Source: Hansfordia pulvinata
Taxonomy: Eukaryota; Ascomycota; Sordariomycetes; Xylariales
DNA length: 64,000 nt
NCBI GenBank assembly: GCA_006538405.1
Contig: BJKQ01000012.1
Location: 221,001-285,000 of the forward strand
Direction of reading: 5' to 3'
A program made the position numbers and the translations under genes. The notes beneath the pieces were generated by a model. That model had not been told where the DNA came from. It searched no databases and saw only the letters and a program-made list of their open reading frames with translations. Of the stretch, positions 1 through 12,177 are shown piece after piece; the first letter of the stretch is position 1; every line of letters begins with the position of its first letter.

Positions 1-1661
1 TATGCGAGTCCATGTACTGTCCCAGCCGCGCATATCCCTTAATGTAGTTGAAGGGCCTGAGGAGACCTGCATCATATTTTGCCTTCATGACGCGCTGCAT
101 GCGCAGCTCGGGCTTGTCGTCGCCCGCCGGATCCGCAGCCTGGAGATAGAAATCTCTTGTTTTGTCGGCTGGCTTGGTACTGGCGGGGCGGGGAATAGAC
201 GCAGCTTGGCTCAAGTTAGGAGGCGGCATCGATCCCGACTGCGAGATCCCAGGCGCTGAAAGCCCCCCATTGCTGGTTTTGGTCTTGCCTACTAAGTCGA
301 TTGCATCTGCTTGGTCCTGCTGCCCATTCTTGTAGAGGTTGTTTTGCTCTTCAGCGCCATCCTCCATGAGACTGGTGTTGAGGAACTCGTTCAGGAAGTT
401 AAATTCGTTGGTGACCTCTGGGGCCATCAAATAGGGGTTGTAATTATGCATGTCGTGGAGCTGGTTTTGTGCGGTCAACCAAGCATCAGACAGGCCAGCG
501 ACTTGTCGAATGAGTCAGCGAGAAGACGACGAAAGCGGGAAACCCAGACCTACATGGCTGTATATCGTTTGCTGAGGATCCGGTCTGCAGTCGTGTGCCC
601 ACGGACGGCGTGACGAGCTGGAGTGGGCTTGTCTGATTCAAGCTGTTGCTGGGATATGGCTGTTTGGCTGCCTGCGGCGTGCTGTTGTTCTCATAAGACG
701 GGGGGCGCATGGCAGAGTCGGAGTGATCTACCGAGTCTCGCGCCTGCAGGTCTGGCTGTTGTGATTCGGGCTCTTCGTGCCCAGTTATCCCATGTGGCGG
801 CTTGGTCTTCTTTGCCGCCTCCGGGTCTCTAGGCTCATCATGGCAAAGATGGCCAATGTTGCGCTTGACGCACCTCGTGCAGGGACGCTCCTGATTTATA
901 TGTTGGCAAATCGCCCTTCACATGGCGAGCGAGCAGAGGTATGGCTCGCTGAATAGCTGACCACGGGAGGGGAATCAGGTCACACTCACAAGGTCGCATG
1001 TCATATGCTGAGGTGCCAGAAGCAAGCAAAGTCAGCCATTTGTCAGGGAGAGCATTACGAGATGCCTTGCAGATATTCGCCCGCCAAGCGCCAGTACCAA
1101 ATAGGGGCAGATCAGGCTCAGAACTGCTACCCCCTGGCGCCGCCCTTCTGCGGCGCTGGGGTTGGGTAGCGGGAACCCAAGCCGGGCGTGTGGGTGTGAG
1201 GTAGAAAAGAAGCAAAAACACCGACTCAAGGATGTGGACTTACGGATCGGCGGCAGTACACGCAGGCTGGGGAGGCCAGACGGAATCAGCATGGACATCT
1301 CAGCTCAGAAGGCAGACGGATCGTGTGGACGCTGGGCGGGTGCCAGGCGGATGTAACGACGGGACCGGGAGCCAGGGGAGGGGGATCCGGCAACAGGGAG
1401 ACGGGGGCACAGCATACCATGGTTCACTTTGCGCCTTTTCCTGGGACTTGGCTTGTGAAGAGTGGCCGTAGCTGAGGCGGCGGCCGTGTTGCTGTTGGAA
1501 GCAGCCGTGGCGGCGGCATGGGTGGTGGTGGTGGTGCTTGCCGTGGCGGCAGCATCACGAGCCTTGTTATTTTTGGCCAGCGCCTTGGGGCTGGTGTCCG
1601 CGGACTTTGTGCCATTGTCCATGGCCGCCCCAGCGGAGGCCTTGCCGTCCTTGCCTTGCAT
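1..1661 (-). CDS. Zn(II)2Cys6 transcription factor, Ert1/Rds2/AcuK family (3' end missing)
   Basis: Likely nuclear regulator of gluconeogenesis and non-fermentable carbon use. Reading right to left, I place exons at 1661-1418, 1266-1244, 1007-990, 890-554 and 501-1, all with GT...AG introns and consistent phases. The start is the ATG at 1661, followed by an Ala/Thr/Asn-rich N-terminus and a basic stretch (SPRKRRKVNH). The zinc cluster reads ACVYCRRSHMTCDL then ERPCTRCVKRNIGHLCHDEP: all six cysteines are present with spacing C-x2-C-x6-C-x5-C-x2-C-x8-C. Further on, NYNPYLMAPEVTNEFN and MQRVMKAKYDAGLL are signatures of this family just ahead of the PAS domain, which should lie beyond the left edge. 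About 374 codons are visible. Whether it is the AcuK or the AcuM/Rds2 type cannot be decided from this part. The introns at 989-891 and 1243-1008 isolate an exon of only 18 nt. Confidence 0.88.
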
Positions 1662-4600
1662 CGCGAGGGTCGTGTGCGAGGGGCCGCACGCTGCGTTGCC
1701 ACTTGCGACTCGAGACTTGCGACCAGCGCAGCCTTCTTGCTGGCGGTCCAATCCCGCCCAGTCCAGCTCAGCGCGGACAAAACCGTCCGTCCGATTCAGC
1801 GTCCGTCCTACTTCTTCAGTACCCTCGAGTCCAAGGCGATCGCACCGCTCCCATTGGATCGATGTACGGTTCGAGGCACGGTTACGCAACAGGAGTGCAC
1901 CTCTCGCACAGACGGGCAGCACGGGGCGGAGGCAGCCGCGCTTGTCGGGGGGGGCGGGTGGTTAGCGACTGGTCTGCAGTGAGGGCGCGCTCGCGGCGAA
2001 GGGCAGAGCAGCAGCCGGCGTCAAAGCAGAGGCCGGCGTCGACGCAGCAGGCCTCGCGTTACGAGGTTGAGCGACAGGTCCGGGCGCGACAGGACGGAGA
2101 GAAGTGCGCGCTCGAGAGACAGCGCGGAAGCGATGCTGCGGACTGGGCGGCAAGCAGCAGAGACGCCAAACAGAAGGCAGACGGAGAGCTGTGGCGACGG
2201 TGGCGGCAACAGGCGGCAGTGTCGCAATTGTGTTGCCGGACGGCGAGTGGTTGACGAATGGGATGGGGATTCAATGCCTTAATTGCTCGCGAGGTGGTTC
2301 CAAGCAGTGGAGGCCGGCTCGCGGGGGCTGTCAAGGTCGAGGTCGAGGTCCGCGGGCGGGTGCAGGCGGGCTGAGCTCAATGTCATCAGTGGACTCGGGC
2401 CTGTAGCCGGCGGCAGGACCAAAGCTGGAGGTCGCCGCCGAGCGCATCCATTGTCCGTCAAGGCTGTTCCTGGGATCCATAGGTCCACGGGTGTGCCTGC
2501 GTGTGCGTTTACGGACTGGACGGGTACTCGTACGTGGGGTCCATTGAAGCCCTTGAAACGGATCCAACCACGCTACGTTACGGTACATGTTTCTGTCCAA
2601 CGTACTCCCGCGAGGTCGTGCTCCGTTGTGCTTGTCGTTCTGAGGTCTTCTGGCCCAGCACCGGCATCATGATCCCTCAATCGATTTGCAGCTACCTACC
2701 TAAGTAAACATTCACCGGCGTTGCGTCTGTTGTCTGCTTGACACAGGTCGCAGGTCAGTAAGTATTTAGACGATAAATACCTAGATAGGTACCTACCCAT
2801 AACAGTTTGACCTGTCCCGTACACCCCACATCATGTGGGCTGGCTGGATAAACGTTGACACATCTAATGAATATGTACCTGCATTCGTAGGTACCTCCTT
2901 GATGTCCCCAGATACCGCACATGGTCGGGAACACTCGGGTAAACACGCCGCGCCTGAACAAGGCATCTCGAGTACTTCACGATCACCGGATGTACGGTCT
3001 CGTCCATCAACGTCGAATTGAAAGTCTCCGAGGTCTACGCAGGCACGACCGCATCCGAAATCGAGGCTACCAAGCTGAGCAGCTGTTTGTCCTTTGGCCC
3101 CGAGTGAAGTCAAGTGCGCATGTGCGAGGGACATTGGACGTTAGAGCATTGCATTAGAAACGGTGAGCTCCATAGCCGACGCGGCGCCAATCACACCCGT
3201 CGGTGTGCCTCGGTGAACGAGGTCTCGTACAGGAGGTACCCACGGATAGACGACAGGTGCCCAGGTGCCCCTCGTGCTCTCTGATGGACGGGCCGCCGCG
3301 GCTGCGTTGGTCCGGTTAGGTATTGTGCGAATACGGCGCTGTGCATCCAATAGATCGACACAGCCTGCACGCACCGTTGTGGCTTTTTAGGTAAAGTACC
3401 CCACAAGTAAGTATCTTTGCTAGTGAGTGAGAAGTTCAAATCCAAGGATTGGATGGGATCTAGGAATGGATGCGAACGACTACATTCGGAGCCATCCGCC
3501 AATATGGAATGCCAATGACCTTAGGAACGCAGGGTGTACTTTGGGCGCAAGGCACCTTCATGGATGTGTCTTCGGTACTTGGTGAAAAGGTCGCCATTGC
3601 TGACGCTTTACCCATCCCGGCGGAACACTCTTAGTGATGCCGGCCGTTATGTACGTTGGCGCGGGGTCCCTTCCAGTATTCGTCCTCTTCAGCGGGGTAT
3701 TAGGCAAGGGTGTCGCGAAAGTAGGCGAGCCGGAGCCTCGGCGGATCAACCAACGGCCACAGAACGGCGACTCATCGGCTCAGTCCACCCAGCAGATTCC
3801 GATTACACATCAATACCAGCCTCTGGGACTTTGGCTGCCTTAACCTACGGTACTCCTTGACGATGAGACCCCCCGTGCCTTCTCAGATCCACGACAACCT
3901 GGACACCCATTCGCGTCGGGCTCTAACACACTTCGTCGAGGAACTGAGGTCTTTGATGGCCCGAGGGACGTTTTTGATGCAGGTGAAGAGTTGCGGCCTC
4001 AACCGGAGTCGAGATACATGTCCAATTGATGACGCGCGCTGTGCCGCTCTCCCTGTGAGGTGATAGCCGGAGCCCGATCGGTACGCATGTCCGGGGTCGC
4101 GTGACGTCTCACGCTGGCGCGGCCAAATGCTACCCACCAAACAAGCTGATCTCACCGGGAGAGCTTGAGAGAATGGACTTTGGTTTTCGCCCGCGTGTGT
4201 CTCTATTCAAATTGGCCGCGCCCAGGGCGTGGCATGCGAGTGCAGCCATGTAAGGTAGGTAGGCACTTCGAGGAGGTACTTACGGTTCCTCATGATGACG
4301 GGGCCAAGACCTCCAACTGGTTCGAGGGCGAAGCTGCGACCTCGGCTGAAGGTGCCTCTTGGTTTCCCAACGCAGACAGCACACCGTGATGGCCTCGCCT
4401 TGCGCCGACATGCGCGTACGAGCACAGCAGCGGCATCACGCTGGGCCCTGGCCGTCTTGCAGACAGTCCGGCTTGGGGTCTGCCAAGACAGTGTCGATGC
4501 TGCCAAGGAGCAGGCGAGGTGGCCCGTAAGTTCCGCACGACCTCTTCCGGGACTGGCTTACACTGCGAGGCGCGTGCTCAGTTGCAGCCCTGAACCCCGC

Positions 4601-7600
4601 CATCGTGTCAGTGGTAAGGTCTCGCTTTGAGGCGGCCGATTGCCTGGGTGATGCCTCCCATTGGATTGAATGTCAAAGTGAGGCGTTTGCCTTATGGAAG
4701 TTGAAATATCTGATCCCGTCGCGAGGCAGGCACGTACATCAACATGCCTACGGTAGGTACTATGTAGGTAATTCTGGGCAATAGGTACCTAACATATACC
4801 TAGTAATGATCATGCCGTGCCTGCCACGGCAACATCATGCACGGTTACGGCGCAACCTCACTTCCCGTTCTGTCCAGATCAAACGTCGCTGCACACGCTG
4901 GATTGCATGCAAAATCTTACCTAATATTCACGTAGGTACCTGAATGCGTGCACTGGACCATTCGATACCAGGTCCGCACGTTATGCAGTACCTACCTACC
5001 TGTCTACCTAACTTACCCGTATCATTGATGTACTTGATATTGGATACCTTAGATACTCCGGTGGTCGCACGTCCAGTGGATGTTTCTCGAGTGCCAGCCC
5101 CCATCGCCTCCGGCAGTGCTTCTCCCTTCTCATGGACCACGCATCAGCTCGCACCGCAAAGCCCCGGCAGACCGGGGGTCTTCCCTCTCTTTTCCTTCGA
5201 TTTCTTGGCCTCGCCTCTGTCGTCGGGCCTCCTCGCCCTGGCCCACGTCCTGGCGGCGTCCAGGGAGTCCCTGTCTTGTGAGCAGGCAGCCCCGTTGCGA
5301 CACTGCCAGCGCGCGTCACTCACCGGACAACGGAGGCTGAGATGGGTATCAGCGCCCACGCAGTCGCACCAGCGTGCATTCCATTGCATATGCACGCGCT
5401 CGTCCAGTCACCTTCTCGGCATCGTCGCTGCAACCACAGTTGATGACAAGTCTTCGAGTCAGCAGCGAGCTGCCGTGTCAGTGGCTCCTGGCAACCCGTT
5501 GCCCATGGAGGGCGCACCAGACTCCAGGGGCCAGCCCCAGACGAGGCCGATCTGGTGCCATGCCCGTCAGCCATCCATTTTCCAGGGCGCTGTTGGCTTG
5601 CTCATCGCGAGGGTTCTGCGATGGCCAGTGTTCTATCGGGCCAGTGTCTTGTCGTGGGCTGTCGTTTCTCCTTCTTTTCTTACCATCTTGCCATTCTGTC
5701 AGTGTGGCTGGCTACTCAGGTCGGCCGCTGAGCGGCTGTGGAAGATGCAATCTATCCCATTGCGTGTTGCCAGCCTCCGTATGTTTGTTTCTCAAAGCAT
5801 CTGCACCGCGGGTGCTATTTCCGGGCCTGTCTCTGAGTGCTCCACCTGAGGCTGCCCAAGTAAGCGCCCCCCCCCCCCCCCTCCCCCCCTTTTCTGAATG
5901 GGCCGCCCACAGGCAGCGGTTTCGATCGTTTGTGCGGTCCTCGGAATTGCATTCCTCGATTGCGCGGCCTCCTTCGACAGATTGGGGAATCGTGGCCGCC
6001 CACTATGCAATGCAATACGAGCTGATGCAGGCAAGGATCCGGGCTCCATGCAGATGAATGATCTCACCTGCCGGGCCAGATAGCCGACGCAAGAAAGATC
6101 GAACCCCTCCACGGTGGTGCCAGGTCGACAGGGTCTTATTGCCAGCAGATCATGGCCTGCCGAATATGACGACAATTTCCCTCGATGTCAGCATCCCAGT
6201 ACCGATCACAATCCTGGCCCTGTACGTTTTGTACTTCTAGGAACCGTGGCTTAGCCAGCATGGTCTGTGTAGTCCTTTATGACATATGAGCACCTCCCTA
6301 GACTCATCCTCTTGGTAAAGATCACGAGAAGAAAATGCACGGTGGGTGTTTTGGAGCACAAGCGCATATTGGAGATAGTTGAATCTCGCGTACGAGCCTA
6401 GAAGTGCACTGATTAGACTTGGACTTGGTGACATGTTAATCGCATACTTTCGAAGCAGCCGCCGTTTTTGAGAGCAGCCGAATTCATTACTGACTACGGG
6501 AAGAGAATCCTGGACCTGTATGTACCTACTAATCTTCATACGACGCCTCAAATCGGACCGACGACTGAGCTATCGATCTTGACTGCCTCCTTGCTGGCTT
6601 CGTCGACTTCGGTAAGACTCTGCCCCGAGCTATACGACGACTACCGGCCTGGGTGCGCCTGCGAATAAGCCGCCGGCTCTTGGCTCGCCTCAGGCGTCAT
6701 CACGCGTGCTCTGCCGTTACGCAGAGTTGGAAAAAGACTGGCCCCAGTCTCCTGGCACCGCCCGCCCTGCCCTGGGAAAGGGACCCAGCCAGCCCACTCT
6801 CTGGCCTGTCACGAGGACTCCTGGTGTCCTGCAAGATTTACTCTCCTGTTGGCGGGGGCGCTGGGCCTATCGAGGGCCCCCTGAGGCACCAGTCAAGCAA
6901 TCACAGAGACTCGTATTATTCTCAGCTTGAACACGGATATTTGCCTTCCCGTCACTAGTAGTTGTCCACTGCATGAGACCGGCGACTATTATTAGCATCA
7001 CAGCCTGCTCGTATCTGTCCCTTCCCAGATACGACGCTCCTGAGAGTTTCCAGCCTTGGCCGGCCACGATGCCTGCTTGGATGAGCGTCTATAGCGACGC
7101 TATTCCACCCGGCTCTCCGACCCGTTAAGCCGTCCACAGAAGCCCGTCTCCCCCGGCGTCTCAACTCGATGCTGGTAGATAGCATCATCCCGGTTGGGAT
7201 ATTCGGCCCGGCTGCGACACGAGTCTTCAGGATGTATCTCCGTGGCGTTACCGAACCGTGATCAGGCCGGCGGGGAGGGGTGGCAAGTGGGCGGCCTCAG
7301 AGCATGTGCACACGTCCTCCGTGCCACAAACGCATTGCATGGCTCGCGGTAGAGAACAATGGCGCTACGACGCCTCGTAGTGCCGTTACAAGTAGCTCTC
7401 TTCTCTCCTGATCGCGAACACGCAACCCCCCTGAGCGGCGTCATGAGTTTGAACGCCTGCTGTCTTATCAGTAAGACGTGGCCTGATATCGAGCTGAGAC
7501 CGACACATGACCCTTATTCTGACAGAGGGCTCAAGTTGAAGGTCCTCGTGGCTCTGTGAGATCGATGTCGCGATTGACGGATTCGCATCAGATTCCTCTG

Positions 7601-8524
7601 CCAGTAATCCGGTCGATCCAAGTTCCAGCAGGCGATCTGGTCTTTGTCCATCAACTAAAAGGCTCGGCTCTGGAAGCTCCAGGCCAGTGACGTGCGCGAT
7701 CTATCAGCATTCATTCACCACATATCGTACCTTCAACGATTCTGGGGCGGCGCTTCGCCATCAACATTAATAATAATGGCATACTGCCCCGGTCTCCGTC
7801 CTGTATCTTCCCTTGTGATTGATGCCAGGCCCCCGACAGATCCAACAGCCGTAGAGCGCTTCCACCTCGAACTGTGAGGCCCTTTCCTCTAGTGGCATTC
7901 TCGTCCGAGCTGGAGGCATTCAGGGGGGGGGGGGGGGGGGGGGGTTGCCCTAAGTTTTCTTGAACCAACGTGATGAAGTATTCAACAGGCTCTATCTCGC
8001 TCACGTGGCGGCTGGAACCCCCAATTTGCGCGACAGCCGAGCAGTTCCGCCCACCATAACAGAGCCTCGACACAGCAAACAACACTGAGCAGGTTGCCAG
8101 CTTCGACCCCTCCGGCGGCCTGCCCTGCGAGAACCCCAACTCACCATTTCCTATTCAACCCAGTGCACGTCCTTCTGATACGTGAACTTGGACTTTAGTG
8201 TAGAAGAAGAAAAGAGGACTCCCGTATCCATGTCGCCTGGTTCTGGCCTCCGACCTCTGGCTTTCTCTCCCGCAGGCTCTCCGTGGACCACGCCACGAAA
8301 CAGCCAGGTCAGTTAGTGCAGTCTGGCTAAAGCGAGAGGAGCAATACCAGCGCTCAGGGATCGATTGGTCTTCGGCGCGATGCTGAAACCAGCCAGCCCA
8401 ACCGTTGCTGCTTCACGAAAACCGCCAGGCCGAGCTGCAAGGTCAGAAGGGGCTCCCATCGTTGCGAGACGGTTTTGACGGAGTCAAGTTTTGACATAAG
8501 CAATCTTCTTGCCAACAATACATA
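1662..8524. other. Gene-poor spacer upstream of the Ert1-like gene
   Basis: Nothing here resembles a known protein. The first several hundred bases should include the promoter and leader of the minus-strand regulator. The longest plus-strand open frame (4944-5849, about 300 codons) has a composition rich in Ser/Arg/Pro and no recognisable motif, so I do not call it. The interval carries four copies of the palindrome AGGTACCT (2787, 2889, 4783, 4934), a C15 run (5867-5881) and a G22 run (7923-7944). Confidence 0.6.
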
Positions 8525-8619
8525 TCCGAATTGGTGTAGTGGCTAACATTTGACGCTCTCAATTGGCATCCGCCGAAAGACGAACCGTCAAGCCCGGGGT
8601 TCGATTCCCCGATTCGGAG
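8525..8619 (+). tRNA. tRNA-Glu (anticodon CTC) with intron
   Basis: The acceptor stem pairs TCCGAAT (8525-8531) with ATTCGGA (8612-8618), followed by discriminator G at 8619. The T arm is CGGGG-TTCGATT-CCCCG. The anticodon stem pairs TGACG (8551-8555) with CGTCA (8586-8590); the loop reads C-T-CTC-A, giving anticodon CTC at 8558-8560, which decodes GAG. A 23-nt intron (8562-8584) sits one base 3' of the anticodon, the canonical 37/38 site cut by the tRNA splicing endonuclease. The D arm (GGTGTAGTGGCTAACA) matches eukaryotic tRNA-Glu. Confidence 0.93.
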
Positions 8620-8626
8620 ATTTCTC

Positions 8627-8630
8627 TTTT
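8627..8630 (+). terminator. RNA polymerase III terminator of tRNA-Glu
   Basis: A TTTT run begins eight bases after the tRNA 3' end, the expected oligo-T stop for Pol III. The 8631-8936 stretch beyond it holds nothing else recognisable before the 3' end of the SEC6 gene. Confidence 0.6.
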
Positions 8631-8936
8631 GCCCTCGTCACGTCCTGGTCAGGATATGTCTTATGGTCTCATTCATTCTTCTCCTTCTTTTTGCTACTTG
8701 GATTGTCCTTCTACAAGCTGACCCCTGGAAAGCCCCCGTCTCCCAAATCTCTATTCATATCTCATTCGGTAAACGCTGAGGATATCATTCAAAGAAACAG
8801 CGGCCTTGTAACATACAGCATGCAACCCATTTCCGTCATAGCTCATTAATAACACCATCCACGAGAGTGGGTAAGTCTCTCTGTTGAAACCCCTTTTTTT
8901 CAGCAATAAAGATACTCGCCCCCGTCGCGCCACGCC

Positions 8937-11183
8937 CTACTTCACCTTGCCCATGATGGTCTCGGGCCCGCGGACAACTTCCATCTGGCCCGCGCGGGCC
9001 TTGACAGCGTTAAGCATGGCGCGTTCAAAGTCGTCGCGCGAGCGCAGCACGGCCTCGACCCACGTGATCTGCAGGTCCCAGTACGTGGACTTGAAATGCG
9101 CAAACACCTCGGGAACGGCGTCGCGGGGCTCCTGCAGTAGCTTGAGGAACCACTCCGTGACGCGCCACGTCTGCTTGATGGAGCCAGGGTTGGGCAGGTT
9201 GTTGAAAAAGTCAAATGCGGTGGCGATGTCGTTAAAGATCTTGTCGGAAAAGGGGTCGGCGCGGCGGAACTTGGCGCCGCGGTTGCGCACGCTCATCAGG
9301 TAGCGGGCCAGCAGCTCGTCGGCAAAGATCTCGGTGAAGATTTCGACCAAACTGTGGTGCAGGACCTGCTGGTAATCGTTGAGGTACTCTTCAAACGTGA
9401 CGATAAGCTGCCGCATCGTCGTCTGCTCGTACCACTTGGGCATGAAGAAGGTGGGCATGACCTGCTTAAAGTCGACGGCGAACACCAGCTTCACAAATTT
9501 GTTGATGCACCACGTGCTGAGATCGACATAGCCGTCACGCAGCGAGTCGATCTCAGCATCCGCACGCTCCAGGTACTGGGGCGTGACGTGGGGCTCGATC
9601 TTCTGCCGGAAGCTGGACAGGTAGCCGAGGTGGCCCTCCTCCTCGTTGTCGTCAATACAGGCCATCTGGTCGTTGGCAGTAGCAACGAGCCAGTCCTGCA
9701 GGGCCTGGAAGCCCTCGAGCTCGGGAATCAGGCCCGACTCGTAGCGGTCAATTTCCGAGTCCAGCATGTGCTGAAGGTTCTGCTGGCGGTTGCGCAGGCG
9801 CTGGAACATGGCGTCAACGACTCCCTCGGCCACGTCGGTGCGCTGCGAATTGCCAGCAGCGTCCACCTGCTCGCGCAGCATGCGCCACATGTCGACCAAG
9901 TTCTTTGTGCGGAAGTAGCCGTACTCGTCCGTGTCGAGATTCGAGCCCTCGACGTTCCTGTCGGCAAAATCGCGGCGCTCTTGGGCAAAGATGCGCTCGA
10001 TCCACTCGTCGAGGTACTTGATGATGAGCTGGCGGAAGTCGCGGACAACCTCTTGCTCGCGGTTGTCGATAACGTGGGGCTCCAGATCAGCCTCGGTAAA
10101 CCCGAGCTTCTTCATTTTCTTGTAGTAACGGGCCGGCCAGTTGACAATCTCGAGCGTGCTGCCGGAGCTGGTGTCGGGGTCGTCGATGAGGCCAGTCAGG
10201 AAGTCATGCATGAGGCCGTGATATATGTCGGTATATGTGCGCAGGATCTTCCACTTCTTGGGCATAAGCGGTGCCATGCCCTGGCGAACAGCGTTCAGAT
10301 CGTTGAAATACCACTTCATGATCTGATCGAGTTGTGTGGGGTCGTCAAGGAACTCCTCTTTGCACTCGGCAAACTGGCCCTCAGCGTTGACCTTGATGGC
10401 CTGGAGGAACTTTTCCTTGTAGCCACGGACCTTGCGGGCACCATCGGTTATACTCTGGAAGCGGACGGCCATGTCCTTGTGGTCTTTCAGGGCATCCTGC
10501 AAAGCCTCGACGCGCTGGTCGCTCTTCTCCTCGGCCTCGACGATGACGGCGAGACGGACGATCAGGCCGTTGTTGTCTGCAACGACAAGGTTGATCAGAT
10601 TGAGGGCTATCAGGCCAATGTGCTCGTCGAACCAGTCGACAACATCATCGAGGCGGGCAAAGTAGTCCTCAAGAGTGGCAAGCTGGCTCTCATCGTCGGC
10701 GCGCATAATCTGCTCCATGGCGTCGTCGCAAATATTGCGGAGGCGGGTCAGCTCGTAGTGGGCGGGTAGCAGGTTGGGCATGTTCTCCTGGTCCTGCTCG
10801 TCCTCGCGGAGCATCTGCTCGACCTTGTCGATGCGTTCATTGAAGGTCTTCAGATTGTCGACCATGGCCTCGACGGCGCCAAAGTTGCGGTGGGCCTGGG
10901 AGACGAGGTTGATGCTGGCGAAGTCCTTGATCATATTCTGGGATTCGGAGCACAGGGTGTCGATTTTGATCATCTCGTCGCGGATGGCCTGGACCGTCTT
11001 CTGGCCGTCGCTGAGGCCATTCATACCGGCCTGGGTGGTCTCGAGCTGCTCGCGCAGGCCGGCGCGCAGCTGTGAGTCGACGGCGTTCTTCTTGCGGGAG
11101 AACTCGAGCTTCATGGCGGGCAGCTTGTCGAGGTCCTCGGGATGCCGCAGCAGCTCGGCCAGCTTGACGGGCGGGGCGTCCAT
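8937..11183 (-). CDS. SEC6: Exocyst complex subunit Sec6
   Basis: An intronless gene of 748 codons, the normal length for Sec6 (about 750 residues). Sec6 is a core subunit of the octameric exocyst, which tethers secretory vesicles to the plasma membrane and supports polarised hyphal growth. The N-terminal ~130 residues are predicted helical and coiled-coil (KLEFSRKKNAVDSQLRAGLR onward). The remainder matches the Sec6 family helical-bundle region, including WFDEHIGLIALNLINLV, MKWYFNDLNAVRQGM and the C-terminal LMSVRNRGAKFRRADPFSDK. I chose the ATG at 11183 (MDAPPVKLAELLRHPEDLDK) because the open frame upstream has only low-complexity Pro/Arg sequence and no better ATG. No internal stop or frameshift is seen. 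The long open frame on the opposite strand (9354-10769) is a shadow of this gene. Confidence 0.95.
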   Translation of the reverse strand: MDAPPVKLAELLRHPEDLDKLPAMKLEFSRKKNAVDSQLRAGLREQLETTQAGMNGLSDGQKTVQAIRDEMIKIDTLCSESQNMIKDFASINLVSQAHRNFGAVEAMVDNLKTFNERIDKVEQMLREDEQDQENMPNLLPAHYELTRLRNICDDAMEQIMRADDESQLATLEDYFARLDDVVDWFDEHIGLIALNLINLVVADNNGLIVRLAVIVEAEEKSDQRVEALQDALKDHKDMAVRFQSITDGARKVRGYKEKFLQAIKVNAEGQFAECKEEFLDDPTQLDQIMKWYFNDLNAVRQGMAPLMPKKWKILRTYTDIYHGLMHDFLTGLIDDPDTSSGSTLEIVNWPARYYKKMKKLGFTEADLEPHVIDNREQEVVRDFRQLIIKYLDEWIERIFAQERRDFADRNVEGSNLDTDEYGYFRTKNLVDMWRMLREQVDAAGNSQRTDVAEGVVDAMFQRLRNRQQNLQHMLDSEIDRYESGLIPELEGFQALQDWLVATANDQMACIDDNEEEGHLGYLSSFRQKIEPHVTPQYLERADAEIDSLRDGYVDLSTWCINKFVKLVFAVDFKQVMPTFFMPKWYEQTTMRQLIVTFEEYLNDYQQVLHHSLVEIFTEIFADELLARYLMSVRNRGAKFRRADPFSDKIFNDIATAFDFFNNLPNPGSIKQTWRVTEWFLKLLQEPRDAVPEVFAHFKSTYWDLQITWVEAVLRSRDDFERAMLNAVKARAGQMEVVRGPETIMGKVK

Positions 11184-12177
11184 TTTGCGGGTGCGTTTCG
11201 GCGCGGCGCGGCGCGCGCGAGTGTCACAACACGGAGATGGCTGCTCGGGTGTTGGCTCTGGGCGGGGAGACGGGAGGCTGTTGTCGCGGGGCTGCAGCTG
11301 GGCGGCCTGGATCACCTGCGTGCCCGAGGTGTTGTAAAGAGGGACTGGGCGCCGTCACAGCTTTGGACAAGGCTGAGTCCTCAGACCATCACAGTCGGTC
11401 GAGTGGTGTGTCAAGGCTTGGGCCGTGTGGTCGGCGGCAGAGGGCGGGATGCTGTTGTCGGCTTCGCGATGTTGGAGGACGAGGAGGCGGCGCATCCTGG
11501 AAAACAGCCGGCAGCCATCCAGCCAGCCATTGAGAGCTCCAAGACAGACGGCGGGGTGAAGAGATACGGGGATTGTAGGTAGCTTCGAAGGCCTACATGG
11601 TGCAAAAGCTACACCAGGAGATGTATCTTAAGTCGTACATAGCAGGTACCACTGTCTGCACCTACGGGTCGGGCAGTGGGCTCCCGTGCCAGCCGCCCCT
11701 GGGGACTGCGCCGCTGAACCTCCAGGGTACCATAGTGGTCCTGTCGTACTCGTGCAGTGGGCTAGCCGCCTGCACTGAAGCAGAGCCCAGGCGGCTCCCC
11801 ACTGCAGTTGCAGCCCAGGTCGATCCATGGAAACGCGTGGCGCCCCTACAAAAGGGCTCGACTCGGAACCCAGCTCTTGGCCAAGAAATGATCAGGCCGA
11901 CCTCAAAGGCGTCTTTCGAACCCTACCAGACGACTCTACCTGTGAGTCAAACGTCACTGATGCTTTCATATCGCTGACTATTTGGAATCAAAACCATTGT
12001 TTCCATATAACCTTCACATCCCATTTGAGAGCATGACCGCATTGTCAAGCATCCGCGTAAGGTAATCAATTATTCAGTGGTATCATTCGCAAACGTCGTC
12101 GCCCATCTCCGAGCTATAAGAAAATGTGACCGTGGCCATTTGATGTAAAGAGCACGAAATCCGACCAAGCAACAGCC
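11184..12177. other. Spacer between SEC6 and the GT32 gene
   Basis: About 1 kb containing the SEC6 promoter/leader on one side and the 3' flank of the GT32 gene on the other. I see no further gene or RNA. Confidence 0.5.

Noticed and set aside
4944..5849. 301-codon plus-strand open frame starting at an ATG
   Set aside because: No domain, signal or conserved motif; composition resembles GC-rich spacer translation. Too weak to call without transcripts.
9354..10769. 471-codon open frame on the plus strand
   Set aside because: It lies entirely antisense to SEC6, whose own frame is conserved; this one is a codon-usage shadow rich in Val/Leu/Glu.
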